This document shows positions 1-5,138 of a stretch of 5,138 nt of DNA, in pieces. Each line of letters begins with the position of its first letter. Position 1 is the first letter of the stretch. The position numbers and the translations under genes are program-made. A model generated the notes under the pieces. That model searched no databases, had not been told where the DNA came from, and saw only the letters and a list, made by a program, of their open reading frames with translations. The DNA comes from Oligoflexia bacterium (lineage in GTDB: Bacteria; Bdellovibrionota; UBA1018): contig CAINWE010000449.1 of NCBI GenBank assembly GCA_903854365.1, positions 1 through 5,138 of the forward strand, written 5' to 3'.

Positions 1-1
1 C

Positions 2-283
2 ATCGATCGCATGAAATGGCAGGGAAGAATTGTGAAAATTCTAGGATCAAAAATTTATTTAAACGCCGGGAAACAGACTGGTATCACGAGCGGGGATATT
101 CTGACGGTTATGACTTCTGGCGAGGAAATTTTTGACTCAGAGACCGGCGCTAATTTGGGGCGGGCAGCGGGAAAACTGAAGGGCACTCTCGAGGTGACTG
201 ATCAGCTCGGGCCGGACTCATCAGTGGGACAGCTTCATACGGGAGGTAATTTTGGCGAAGGAGACTGGGTACAGCTCTACTAG
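2..283 (+). CDS. C-terminal end of a CsgG/FlgT-C-like envelope protein (5' partial)
   Basis: This is the last 93 codons of a gene that enters from the left. The frame is open to the window edge (I-D-R precede the first Met at 11), so that Met is probably internal. The visible part has the small beta-domain pattern found at the end of CsgG/HfaB-type lipoproteins and in the FlgT C-terminal domain. It runs WQGRIVKILGSKIYLNAGK (strand, turn, strand), then GITSGDILTV, then EEIFDSETGANLG, and ends with a glycine-rich GEGDWVQLY. Proteins with this tail usually sit at the outer membrane or periplasm, in curli secretion, flagellar ring or Lpo-type roles. Which of these applies cannot be decided, because the N-terminal part and any signal peptide are outside the window. 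The gene overlaps the downstream transporter by 32 nt, suggesting one transcript. The family call rests on remembered motif patterns. Confidence 0.7.
   Translation: MDRMKWQGRIVKILGSKIYLNAGKQTGITSGDILTVMTSGEEIFDSETGANLGRAAGKLKGTLEVTDQLGPDSSVGQLHTGGNFGEGDWVQLY
242..246 (+). promoter_or_regulatory. Shine-Dalgarno for the TTG-started CLC gene
   Basis: GGAGG lies 5 nt upstream of the TTG at 252, inside the coding end of the preceding gene. It is the main reason for choosing this non-ATG start. No in-frame ATG or GTG with a better site occurs before the first transmembrane segment. Confidence 0.55.
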
Positions 284-1481
284 GTCGGTTCTGGCGTTCT
301 TGCGTCTCCGGGCGAAGTGGGTAGTTTTGAGCTCGGTCGTAGGTTTATTTGCTGGAGTTTCGGCAGCGGCCTTCCTGTTCCTTCTCGATCATGTGACGGC
401 TTTGCGGGAGAATCATCCCCAGTGGATCTGGGGTTTGCCCGTGGGTGGACTTCTGTCGGGTTATCTTTATTGGAGGTTCGGAAAGGGAGTCTCCGGAGGA
501 AACGGGCTCATTCTCGATGCAATTCATGACCCGCAGAAGGTGGTGCCTTTTCGGATGGCGCCTTTGATCTTGTGCGGGACTTTATTGACCCATCTTTTTG
601 GAGGTTCTGCTGGACGAGAGGGGGCAGCCGTACAAATGTCGGCATCGCTTTCAGCCCAGTTAGCGCGATGGTTTCCGATGGGCCTGGATGAGAAGCGAAT
701 TCTTTTGATGGCCGGCATGGGCGCTGGTTTTGGTGCGACCGTCGGAGTGCCGTGGGCAGGCTCTATTTTCGGATTGGAGGTGATTCGTTCGTCTCGATTT
801 CGAATTCTGGCCTTTCTGGAGTGCGGGATCGCCTCTTTTGTCGGGTATGGGGTCACTCAGGTGCTGCAGGCGCCTCATCCCCATTTACCTGCTGTGGCGG
901 TTCCAGATTTTTTGCCGAAGACTTGGCTTGCTGTGGCTTTCACTGGGTGGATTTGCGGTTGGTTTGGCAGATTATTTGTGACAGGCACTCATGCGATTCA
1001 GAATCACTTGCAGCGTTTTGTGAAGGATTTAGCCCTTTTCCCTCCTTTGATGACGGCGGGTATGGGTGCGGTGGTTGCTGGCTTGTCGTTTTGGGAGGGC
1101 TCCTTTCGGTATGCCGGTTTAGGTTTATCTACGATTCGAGCGGCTCTTGAGGGGCAGACTTCTGTTTTTGATCCGCTCGGTAAGCTGGTTTTGACGGCCT
1201 TGACGGTGGGTGCAGGGTTTAAGGGTGGAGAATATGTGCCGTTAGTTTTTATGGGTGCGACTCTGGGGAACTCGCTCGGACCTGTGTTGGGAGTGTCGCC
1301 TCAGTTTTTAGCAGCTGTGGGTTATGTCGCAGTTTTTGCAGGTGCTTCAAAAACCCCGCTCGCTTGTAGTGCTTTAGCTATGGGTCTTTTTGGGTTTACG
1401 CTTGGTCCGTACGCGCTTCTGGCTTGTGGGCTAAGTGCTTGGGTGTCTGGGGATTTGAGTATTTATGGGCATCGACGTTAG
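252..1481 (+). CDS. CLC-family anion channel/antiporter, probably CLC-F (fluoride/H+) type
   Basis: This 409-residue inner-membrane protein consists almost wholly of hydrophobic segments and has no C-terminal CBS domains. The CLC signature GSAGREGAAVQ (residues 118-128) carries the gating glutamate at E123. A short N-terminal anion-site motif, GGNGLILDAIHDP, lies at 82-94. GAGFKGGEYVPLVFMGATLG at 320-339 corresponds to the GxFxP region, and FAGASKTPLACSALAMGLFG at 362-381 is near the C-terminal anion site. RMAPL...GTLLTHLFGGSAGREG and FKGGE..PL.F.GATLG resemble the fluoride-exporting CLC-F branch more than E. coli ClcA. That branch exchanges F- for H+ and relieves fluoride toxicity. Where I recall GGEVTP in CLC-F proteins, this one has GGEYVP, so the transported ion is uncertain. 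The start is TTG, overlapping the upstream gene by 32 nt and probably translationally coupled. The CLC family call is near certain; the subfamily is inference. Confidence 0.93.
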   Translation: MAKETGYSSTRSVLAFLRLRAKWVVLSSVVGLFAGVSAAAFLFLLDHVTALRENHPQWIWGLPVGGLLSGYLYWRFGKGVSGGNGLILDAIHDPQKVVPFRMAPLILCGTLLTHLFGGSAGREGAAVQMSASLSAQLARWFPMGLDEKRILLMAGMGAGFGATVGVPWAGSIFGLEVIRSSRFRILAFLECGIASFVGYGVTQVLQAPHPHLPAVAVPDFLPKTWLAVAFTGWICGWFGRLFVTGTHAIQNHLQRFVKDLALFPPLMTAGMGAVVAGLSFWEGSFRYAGLGLSTIRAALEGQTSVFDPLGKLVLTALTVGAGFKGGEYVPLVFMGATLGNSLGPVLGVSPQFLAAVGYVAVFAGASKTPLACSALAMGLFGFTLGPYALLACGLSAWVSGDLSIYGHRR

Positions 1482-1482
1482 A

Positions 1483-1548
1483 GCTCGAGGAGAGTCAAGA
1501 GGCGCGGAACCACTCTCTAAAACGCCTCTTGACTCCCGTTCTTCGAGC
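1483..1548. repeat. Long interrupted inverted repeat (hairpin) just after the CLC gene
   Basis: A perfect 13-bp inverted repeat (GAGTCAAGAGGCG at 1492-1504, CGCCTCTTGACTC at 1523-1535) encloses an 18-nt loop. A second pair of arms outside it (GCTCGAGG at 1483-1490, CTTCGAGC at 1541-1548) adds 8 bp with one G-U, separated by a 1-nt/5-nt internal loop. The structure begins 2 nt after the CLC stop. No T-run follows directly, so it is not a textbook terminator. It could protect the mRNA 3' end, act as a terminator helped by other factors, or be a copy of a dispersed palindromic repeat. Confidence 0.75.
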
Positions 1549-1589
1549 CTGGCGAAAACTAAAGCTGATCTCAAAGTCATAAAGTGATC

Positions 1590-1615
1590 GGGAGTGCCAT
1601 TCCTTTTGGTTTTTT
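1590..1615 (+). terminator. Possible intrinsic terminator for the CLC transcript
   Basis: A short stem, GGAGT (1591-1595) with ATTCC (1599-1603), has one G-U pair and a 3-nt loop. It is followed by TTTT, GG and then six Ts (1610-1615). The T-tract is good but the stem is weak. It lies about 110 nt after the CLC stop, past the larger hairpin. Confidence 0.3.
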
Positions 1616-1629
1616 ATCAAATGCGCCGT

Positions 1630-1652
1630 AAAACGCGCCCGATTAGGGGCGT
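1630..1652 (-). terminator. Possible intrinsic terminator of the NmrA-like gene
   Basis: Read on the minus strand, CGCCC and GGGCG (plus positions 1647-1651 and 1636-1640) form a 5-bp GC stem with a 6-nt loop. A G-U pair can extend it, and TTTT (1633-1630) follows shortly after. The stem begins within the stop codon of the dehydrogenase gene. It is short but GC-rich and correctly placed. Confidence 0.4.
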
Positions 1653-2494
1653 CACAGCCAGGCGTTTTTGTACTCATTGACGTACTTGGTCAGCCCGGTC
1701 GGCTCACGACCTAAAACTAGTTTTACGTTTGAATTGATGGCGGCATTGTAACCTTCGCGCAAATATCCTAAAATTAAAATCAGGAATTCAGCGTAGTCTT
1801 TTGGCACGCCTCCGGAGATCAGCCCTGACTTGAGGACCTCTGGTTTTATTTCTTGATAAGAAATTTTTTTGCCCGTGACCTTAGAAATCGCGTGAGCCAC
1901 GTCAGCGTGGTCCACCGATTCTGGGCCAGTGATGTCAAAAGCCCGATTCGATTGATCGTCAGTGGTCAGCAATTTGGCCATCACGGCGGCAATATCACGA
2001 GCGTCAATAAATCCAACTTTGGCGTTACCAGCGGGCAGCAATATTTTCCCTTGCTCTCTGATTCCTTGAGCCCAAAATGTATTGAAGTTTTGATAAAACC
2101 AATTGGGTCTTACAATATTGTACGTGAGCCCGGATTTTTCAAGTTCAACTTCAGCGCGACGAAATGGAGTTGATTCGCTGGCGTTGGCTCCTAGCGCTGT
2201 CATTAATACGACTTTCTTCAGTCCGCTTCGCTTCGCTTCTTGGATGAGAGGCGACAAGATTGCGTAGTGATCAGCGTATCCAGCGGGTGAGAGGAAAAAT
2301 GCGCGCTCAACCCCCTTCAATGCCTCGGATGTACCTTCTCCTGTTGCTAAATTGACATGAACGTATTCGCCCACGTGTTTCACCGGCTTGCTTGTCGTTG
2401 ATCTCACCTGATATCCTTCATTCTTAAGTGATTGAACGACTGCAGAACCGACGGTTCCTGAGGCTCCCACTGCTAAGATTAGATCTTTAGCCAT
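1652..2494 (-). CDS. NmrA-like atypical short-chain dehydrogenase / NAD(P)H-dependent oxidoreductase
   Basis: This 280-residue protein is complete, with an ATG preceded by a strong AAGGAG. It has a Rossmann fold typical of atypical SDRs of the NmrA/QOR2 kind. The dinucleotide-binding glycine motif VGASGTVG is at residues 9-16. An R31 after the second strand often goes with NADPH preference. FFLSPAG is at 66-72, KKVVLMTALGA at 93-103, and SGLTYNIVRPNWFYQNF at 121-137 (the R-P-x-x-F-x-x-N motif). FIDARDIAAV is at 162-171 and FDITGPE at 186-192. The classical SDR YxxxK catalytic pair is not evident, as expected for this subfamily. The ending TGLTKYVNEYKNAWL is the usual C-terminal helix. Relatives reduce quinones or azo compounds or act as redox sensors; the substrate here cannot be told. 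It is divergent from a LysR-type gene, which is the likely regulator. Confidence 0.88.
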   Translation of the reverse strand: MAKDLILAVGASGTVGSAVVQSLKNEGYQVRSTTSKPVKHVGEYVHVNLATGEGTSEALKGVERAFFLSPAGYADHYAILSPLIQEAKRSGLKKVVLMTALGANASESTPFRRAEVELEKSGLTYNIVRPNWFYQNFNTFWAQGIREQGKILLPAGNAKVGFIDARDIAAVMAKLLTTDDQSNRAFDITGPESVDHADVAHAISKVTGKKISYQEIKPEVLKSGLISGGVPKDYAEFLILILGYLREGYNAAINSNVKLVLGREPTGLTKYVNEYKNAWL

Positions 2495-2501
2495 TTTTTA
2501 A

Positions 2502-2507
2502 CTCCTT
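2502..2507 (-). promoter_or_regulatory. Strong Shine-Dalgarno of the NmrA-like gene
   Basis: The minus strand reads AAGGAG followed by a 7-nt A/T spacer and the ATG at 2494. This fixes the start of the dehydrogenase. It contrasts with the divergent regulator gene, which lacks any such site. Confidence 0.8.
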
Positions 2508-2535
2508 GATTTCGGCGTTTTTGTTGGTTCTTTCT

Positions 2536-2553
2536 ATAGATCAAGTATCGTAT
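2536..2553. promoter_or_regulatory. Candidate LysR-type operator in the divergent spacer
   Basis: ATAGAT-caagt-ATCgTAT is an imperfect palindrome, broken by one extra G in the right arm. It lies near the middle of the 108-bp spacer between the dehydrogenase and the LysR gene. Its size and AT-rich arms suit a LysR-type binding site. Its left edge covers TATAGA on the minus strand (2538-2533), a possible -10 for the dehydrogenase with only a poor -35 upstream. Binding there could control that promoter. The assignment rests on position and symmetry only. Confidence 0.35.
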
Positions 2554-2565
2554 GGACATTGATTG

Positions 2566-2594
2566 TTGATTAGGGGGGTGATTTGAAATACATT
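2566..2594 (+). promoter_or_regulatory. Candidate promoter of the LysR-type gene (near-leaderless transcript)
   Basis: TTGATT (2566-2571) and TACATT (2589-2594) each match 4 of 6 consensus bases and are 17 bp apart. A transcript from this pair would start around 2601, almost at the ATG at 2603. That would fit the lack of a ribosome-binding site there. The match is modest and other pairs cannot be excluded. Confidence 0.3.
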
Positions 2595-2602
2595 GTTTCT
2601 AT

Positions 2603-3556
2603 ATGGCAACTATGGAGATCGAATTAACTAGGCTTTTTGTAAAGGTAGTTCAGCATGGGAGTTACACCAAAGCTGCCGAATTCTTGCGTATGCCCAAGTC
2701 AACGATCAGCAAAGCGATCACAAAACTCGAGGCCGACACCGGCACCAAACTTCTTTTGCGAACTACGCGCAGTCAGACCTTAACTGCGGCTGGCCGAGCA
2801 TTTTACGCGACCTGTCTGGGACCTATTCAGGTTTTGGAGGACGCACAGAAATCCTTGTACGGACAAGACAACAGGGTCGCGGGTAAAATTAAATTAAGTG
2901 CCCCCGAAGACCTTGGGAATCGAATCATTACTCCGGCGCTGAGTCGGCTTTGTCGTAAATATCCTCAGTTAGAATTTGAAACCCATTTTACGAATGAAAT
3001 CGTCGATCTCGTAAAAGATGGCTACGATCTCGGAATTCGAATAGGTGAATTGAGCGAAAGTGGTCTGAAACAAAAAAAACTCGGGCACATGGAAATGATC
3101 ACTGTAGCCTCAGCGGGCTTTCTCGAAAGGACAGGAGCGATTATCGAACCTAAGGACTTAGAAGAGGTAGATGGAATTGTGCTCACGAATACAGGTTTAG
3201 GGAGCCGATGGGTTCTAAAAAATGAGAAAAAAACTTCAACCGTAACTTTGAGGCCGCGAATTCTATGTAATCAAATGTCGAGTATCATTACAGCGGCAAT
3301 CCATGGTGCCGGAGTTGCACTCGTTCCGAGTTACTTGGTAGTGGATCGAATTGCGGATGGGGTGCTCATTCGTGTTTTGCCAGATTGGTGTGGACCAAGA
3401 TTTCCCGTTTCAGTGGTGTCGCCGGTGTCCATGAGTTCGTCTTCGCGTTTACAACTATTAACAACGGAAATAGTGAATGTTTGCCATGGTGTTTTTGAGT
3501 CTAAGACGGAATTAGCCAAAAAACCTAGAAATGCCGGGGCCAGTAGCAAGGGTTAA
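2603..3556 (+). CDS. LysR-family transcriptional regulator (CrgA-like)
   Basis: This 317-residue protein is a cytoplasmic DNA-binding regulator. The N-terminal winged helix-turn-helix spans about residues 6-64. ELTRLFVKVVQHGSYTKAAEFL leads into the recognition helix around KSTISKAITKLE (32-43) and the conserved wing LLRTTRSQTLTAAG (51-64). A linker helix follows to about residue 90. The effector-binding domain runs from about 93 to 295, with the typical DGYDLGIRIG (139-148) and the late IHGAGVALVPSYLV (233-246). These match the CrgA-like LysR group, which often lies divergent from redox enzymes, as here. The start is ATG at 2603; ATG at 2612 is also possible. An in-frame stop at 2579-2581 excludes a longer form, and no Shine-Dalgarno precedes either ATG. 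The last 17-20 residues are a basic tail beyond the usual 295-300. The inducer is unknown. Confidence 0.95.
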   Translation: MATMEIELTRLFVKVVQHGSYTKAAEFLRMPKSTISKAITKLEADTGTKLLLRTTRSQTLTAAGRAFYATCLGPIQVLEDAQKSLYGQDNRVAGKIKLSAPEDLGNRIITPALSRLCRKYPQLEFETHFTNEIVDLVKDGYDLGIRIGELSESGLKQKKLGHMEMITVASAGFLERTGAIIEPKDLEEVDGIVLTNTGLGSRWVLKNEKKTSTVTLRPRILCNQMSSIITAAIHGAGVALVPSYLVVDRIADGVLIRVLPDWCGPRFPVSVVSPVSMSSSSRLQLLTTEIVNVCHGVFESKTELAKKPRNAGASSKG

Positions 3557-3574
3557 GGTTTTAAAGATTTTTTT
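3520..3574 (+). terminator. Weak terminator-like structure at the end of the LysR gene
   Basis: AAAACCT (3520-3526) can pair with AGGTTTT (3556-3562) across a 29-nt loop. A run of seven Ts (3568-3574) follows 5 nt later. The T-run is clear, but the stem is AT-rich and its loop is long, so function is doubtful. Confidence 0.25.
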
Positions 3575-3656
3575 GACTTTTACTACAATATAAGTGTAAA
3601 CAATAATCCCGATTGAAAAATTCCAAGTTGCTTGAAAAGTATAGGGTTAAAAATAG

Positions 3657-3688
3657 GGTTGATGATACGTGAGGTTGATGATGCGTGA
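3657..3688 (+). repeat. 16-bp tandem duplication upstream of the lipoprotein start
   Basis: GGTTGATGATACGTGA (3657-3672) is followed directly by GGTTGATGATGCGTGA (3673-3688), with one mismatch. An 8-bp direct repeat, ATAGGGTT (3641-3648 and 3653-3660), lies just before and partly overlaps it. The duplication creates a GAGG at the junction and several extra in-frame ATG/GTG codons, which makes the gene's start ambiguous. Confidence 0.8.
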
Positions 3689-3696
3689 TATGATGT

Positions 3697-3700
3697 GGAG
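3697..3700 (+). promoter_or_regulatory. Shine-Dalgarno deciding the lipoprotein start
   Basis: GGAG lies 7 nt before the ATG at 3708, the best spacing among the seven in-frame candidate starts (GTG 3669, ATG 3678, 3681, 3690, 3693, GTG 3705, ATG 3708). That start also gives a normal-length lipoprotein signal peptide. The next best option is GAGG at 3671-3674 with ATG 3681. Confidence 0.5.
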
Positions 3701-3707
3701 TGCTGTG

Positions 3708-4544
3708 ATGAGACGTGCTGTGAGAGTCGGATTTACTTTCTTTGCTTCTGTGGCGTGCTTTGCTTGCGCGCGAGGGCCATCCGATCAGAGTCAAAGTACT
3801 GCTGAGTTGCCTGCTGAACTAGGGACCGTCCACTCATCTGAGTCTATTGGACCGCTCCCAGTCGAGTCAAGCGGGTCGCGTTCAGGGAGTTCAAGTAGAT
3901 CGCACCGGCCTGAGCCCAGTGGATCGCCTGCAAGTAGCTTGCGCGGGTCCTTTGCGGTTGACCCGACCGGGCCGGGTTCGGCCGAGTCAACCAGATCGCA
4001 TCAGGAACCTCAGCCTGAGTCAGTCGATCCGATCGCAAAGGAAAGACAAAGAGTCCTTACTGAAAACGCAAGACTTGCTCACACCCGCATTAGGGCCTTA
4101 AATGTGTTAGATGCATTTCTTTCTAACCGAATTCCAGGTCAATTTGCACAGCTCGACGATCCGTACGAATTTCCAGGTCCTGATGGCCGATCTTTGATTT
4201 TAAGTGGCGTCGGTCGAGGCTCCTCAGATCCTTCCCATCCATTTTATATGACTTATGAAGAAGCTGTCGACTTTTGCAGTAAGATGGGCGGCGGTGCACG
4301 TTTACCCTCGTTCGAGGATTACATCGCGTTGAGTCAGGCCATGGGATCGTCGAGTCCTCTGTGGGATGCTGCAGATTTTAATGTGGCAGGTTATAATAGC
4401 AGTCTGATCTCAAATAATTGGATTGATTTTTGGGCGTCTGGTGGCAATCCGAACTGTCGCTACTATTTCACGGGTAATAAAGGCGTTATTTTTTATCGGT
4501 TTCCCTTTTTCCGCTTGGCTGTTCGATGTGTGGTTGACGGCTAG
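3708..4544 (+). CDS. Predicted lipoprotein: octapeptide-repeat linker plus C-terminal Lcl/FGE-like domain
   Basis: This 278-residue protein has no recognised specific name. The start at 3708 has the best RBS and gives a compact signal peptide: basic MRRAVR, a hydrophobic core VGFTFFASVA, then C17 (SVAC, an acceptable but not ideal lipobox; C20 is an alternative). Starts back to 3669 are possible. Residues 48-103 are a Ser/Gly/Pro/Glu-rich linker of seven degenerate 8-residue units, for example GPLPVESS, GSRSGSSS, GSFAVDPT and GPGSAEST. A likely helix follows at about 109-140. The C-terminal half has YEEAVDFCSKMGGGARLPSFEDY (182-204), NNWIDFWASGG (236-246) and RLAVRCV (269-275), with C190, C250 and C274. 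This resembles the Lcl C-terminal (DUF1566) or formylglycine-enzyme/C-type-lectin-like pattern of surface proteins. The Cys residues could form a disulfide. Surface anchoring and a binding role are inference. It ends head-on against lipB. Confidence 0.85.
   Translation: MRRAVRVGFTFFASVACFACARGPSDQSQSTAELPAELGTVHSSESIGPLPVESSGSRSGSSSRSHRPEPSGSPASSLRGSFAVDPTGPGSAESTRSHQEPQPESVDPIAKERQRVLTENARLAHTRIRALNVLDAFLSNRIPGQFAQLDDPYEFPGPDGRSLILSGVGRGSSDPSHPFYMTYEEAVDFCSKMGGGARLPSFEDYIALSQAMGSSSPLWDAADFNVAGYNSSLISNNWIDFWASGGNPNCRYYFTGNKGVIFYRFPFFRLAVRCVVDG
3850..4017 (+). repeat. Degenerate 24-bp tandem repeat (about 7 units) inside the lipoprotein gene
   Basis: Units begin at 3850, 3874, 3898, 3922, 3946, 3970 and 3994, each opening with a variant of GATCGC (GACCGC, GGTCGC, GATCGC, GATCGC, GGTCCT, GGCCGG, GATCGC). 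Several carry a GAGTC-like element about 14 bp in and AAGCG or AACCA near the end. The exact 24-bp spacing keeps the reading frame, so each unit encodes 8 residues of the form [GR][SP]xxx[ED][SP][ST]. The region has drifted strongly, so the repeat is easily missed at DNA level. Confidence 0.65.
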
Positions 4545-5138
4545 GAGGTCGATTCGAAGGGCGACGGGAAGATGGATCTGACTGCTTCGATGATGAGCTC
4601 TTTTAATTTCAGAAACTCGGTCTCGTTTGGCTCTTTGAGGAGATAAGATACGGGGAGGTCGAGGCCGCAAGGGCGGAGTCCTTGAAAGCTTTGAGGGGTT
4701 TGAAAGCCATTGATGGCGAGGCCATGAAGCAAGATCCCATTCTGAATATGAACGCCAGCTGCAGCGAATTTGCCTGCAGAGTTCCAGACGCCGAGCCTTT
4801 CGCCGGATTGAATTTCGATTGGAGAAGAGTAGTGTTGACCGACGTGGGCTGCAATTTCTAAAAGTTTGTAGATGATTTTTCGAATTCCACGAGGATCTCT
4901 CGTAGTCGTTGCGATCGCGTGCACGGGGAACACTACCCATTGTCCAGGACCGTGGTAGGTGGCTAATCCTCCGCGATCGATGTCCAGAACCGGTGTTTGT
5001 GAGAGGTGTTCGCTTCCTGCGATTTCCCCCTTGGGTCGAGTGAGATCTTGATCGGGGGTTCGTCTTCCGCGGGTGATGACTGGCGCAACTTCGGACAAGA
5101 GGAGAATCGGAGCTCCTCCGTCAGGGATTGTTTCTGCG
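4541..5138 (-). CDS. lipB: LipB, octanoyl-[acyl-carrier-protein]:protein octanoyltransferase (5' partial)
   Basis: LipB moves octanoyl groups from acyl-carrier protein to lipoyl-domain lysines, the first step of lipoate synthesis before LipA inserts sulfur. It acts in the cytoplasm. The visible 198 residues include LLLSEVAPVITRGRR near the start, which is the usual LLL-E--PV-T-GRR segment, then DRGGLATYHGPGQWVVFPV, the family signature. K123 in AGKFAAAGVHIQNG and C157 in LRPCGL correspond to the catalytic Lys and Cys, with HGLAIN between them. The frame stays open to the right edge with recognisable LipB sequence, so the TTG at 5098 is not the start. Only a short N-terminal piece is missing. 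The stop, TAG, shares the CTAG at 4541-4544 with the stop of the convergent lipoprotein gene, so no terminator fits between them. Confidence 0.96.
   Translation of the reverse strand, partial: AETIPDGGAPILLLSEVAPVITRGRRTPDQDLTRPKGEIAGSEHLSQTPVLDIDRGGLATYHGPGQWVVFPVHAIATTTRDPRGIRKIIYKLLEIAAHVGQHYSSPIEIQSGERLGVWNSAGKFAAAGVHIQNGILLHGLAINGFQTPQSFQGLRPCGLDLPVSYLLKEPNETEFLKLKELIIEAVRSIFPSPFESTS

Noticed and set aside
1..251. A fluoride riboswitch (crcB motif) upstream of the CLC-F-like gene
   Set aside because: No GG-rich, pseudoknot-like crcB pattern was recognised here, and the space just before the gene is coding. If one exists it would have to precede the upstream gene, outside the window.
1495..1677. 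A small 60-residue minus-strand gene in the gap after the CLC gene
   Set aside because: It runs through the long hairpin, a terminator-like hairpin and the end of the dehydrogenase gene, and has no convincing RBS or protein features.
3573..3602. A promoter for the lipoprotein gene: TTGACT with TAAACA, or the nearby TACAAT/TATAAG
   Set aside because: The good -10-like boxes are at the wrong distance from TTGACT, and the properly spaced box is poor. The region is AT-rich enough for chance matches.
3844..4101. Open frames on both strands (84 aa plus, 64 aa minus) inside the lipoprotein gene
   Set aside because: They arise because the GC-rich 24-bp repeat lacks stops in several frames. Neither has a plausible RBS or a recognisable family, and the lipoprotein frame has a signal peptide and a domain.
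4410..4940. A 176-residue minus-strand open frame across the lipB/lipoprotein junction
   Set aside because: It overlaps lipB in another frame and is rich in Arg/Ser as expected of an out-of-frame reading. It has no recognisable motif.
4541..5098. A complete 185-residue LipB starting at TTG 5098
   Set aside because: The frame continues to the window edge and encodes AETIPDGGAPILL joined to LSEVAPV, which is normal LipB N-terminal sequence, so the gene is cut by the edge.

Overview
The window reads as an ordinary stretch of chromosome from a Gram-negative bacterium. It holds six protein genes, two of them cut by the window edges. No RNA gene, insertion sequence, phage gene or CRISPR array was seen. 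Supporting a diderm host are a lipoprotein signal peptide, a C-terminal piece resembling the CsgG/FlgT outer-membrane-associated family, and LipB. The intermediate base composition, mixed Shine-Dalgarno quality and Ser/Gly/Pro-rich lipoprotein with an Lcl/FGE-like tail would suit the Bdellovibrio group, but that placement is an impression and not a demonstrated fact.

Left part (1-1620, + strand): the end of a CsgG/FlgT-C-like protein overlaps by 32 nt a TTG-started CLC-family anion transporter. That transporter's motifs look most like the fluoride/proton antiporter branch (CLC-F), with an altered selectivity segment. A long interrupted hairpin and a second, terminator-like hairpin follow it.

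Middle (1635-3575): an NmrA-like atypical short-chain dehydrogenase on the minus strand lies divergently from a LysR-family regulator on the plus strand, 108 bp apart. The spacer holds a strong RBS for the dehydrogenase, an imperfect palindrome that could be the LysR operator, and a promoter-like pair that would start the lysR transcript almost at its ATG. This is the classic layout of a regulator controlling a divergent redox enzyme.

Right part (3557-5138): a predicted lipoprotein has a Ser/Gly/Pro/Glu-rich linker built from a degenerate 24-bp (8-residue) tandem repeat, followed by a C-terminal Lcl/FGE-like domain. It converges on the lipoyl biosynthesis gene lipB, whose beginning lies beyond the right edge. 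The two stop codons share a single CTAG.

No clearly new multi-gene system was found. The points most worth a second look are the repeat-built lipoprotein linker, the altered CLC-F-type selectivity motif, the large hairpin after the transporter, and the shared CTAG stop.
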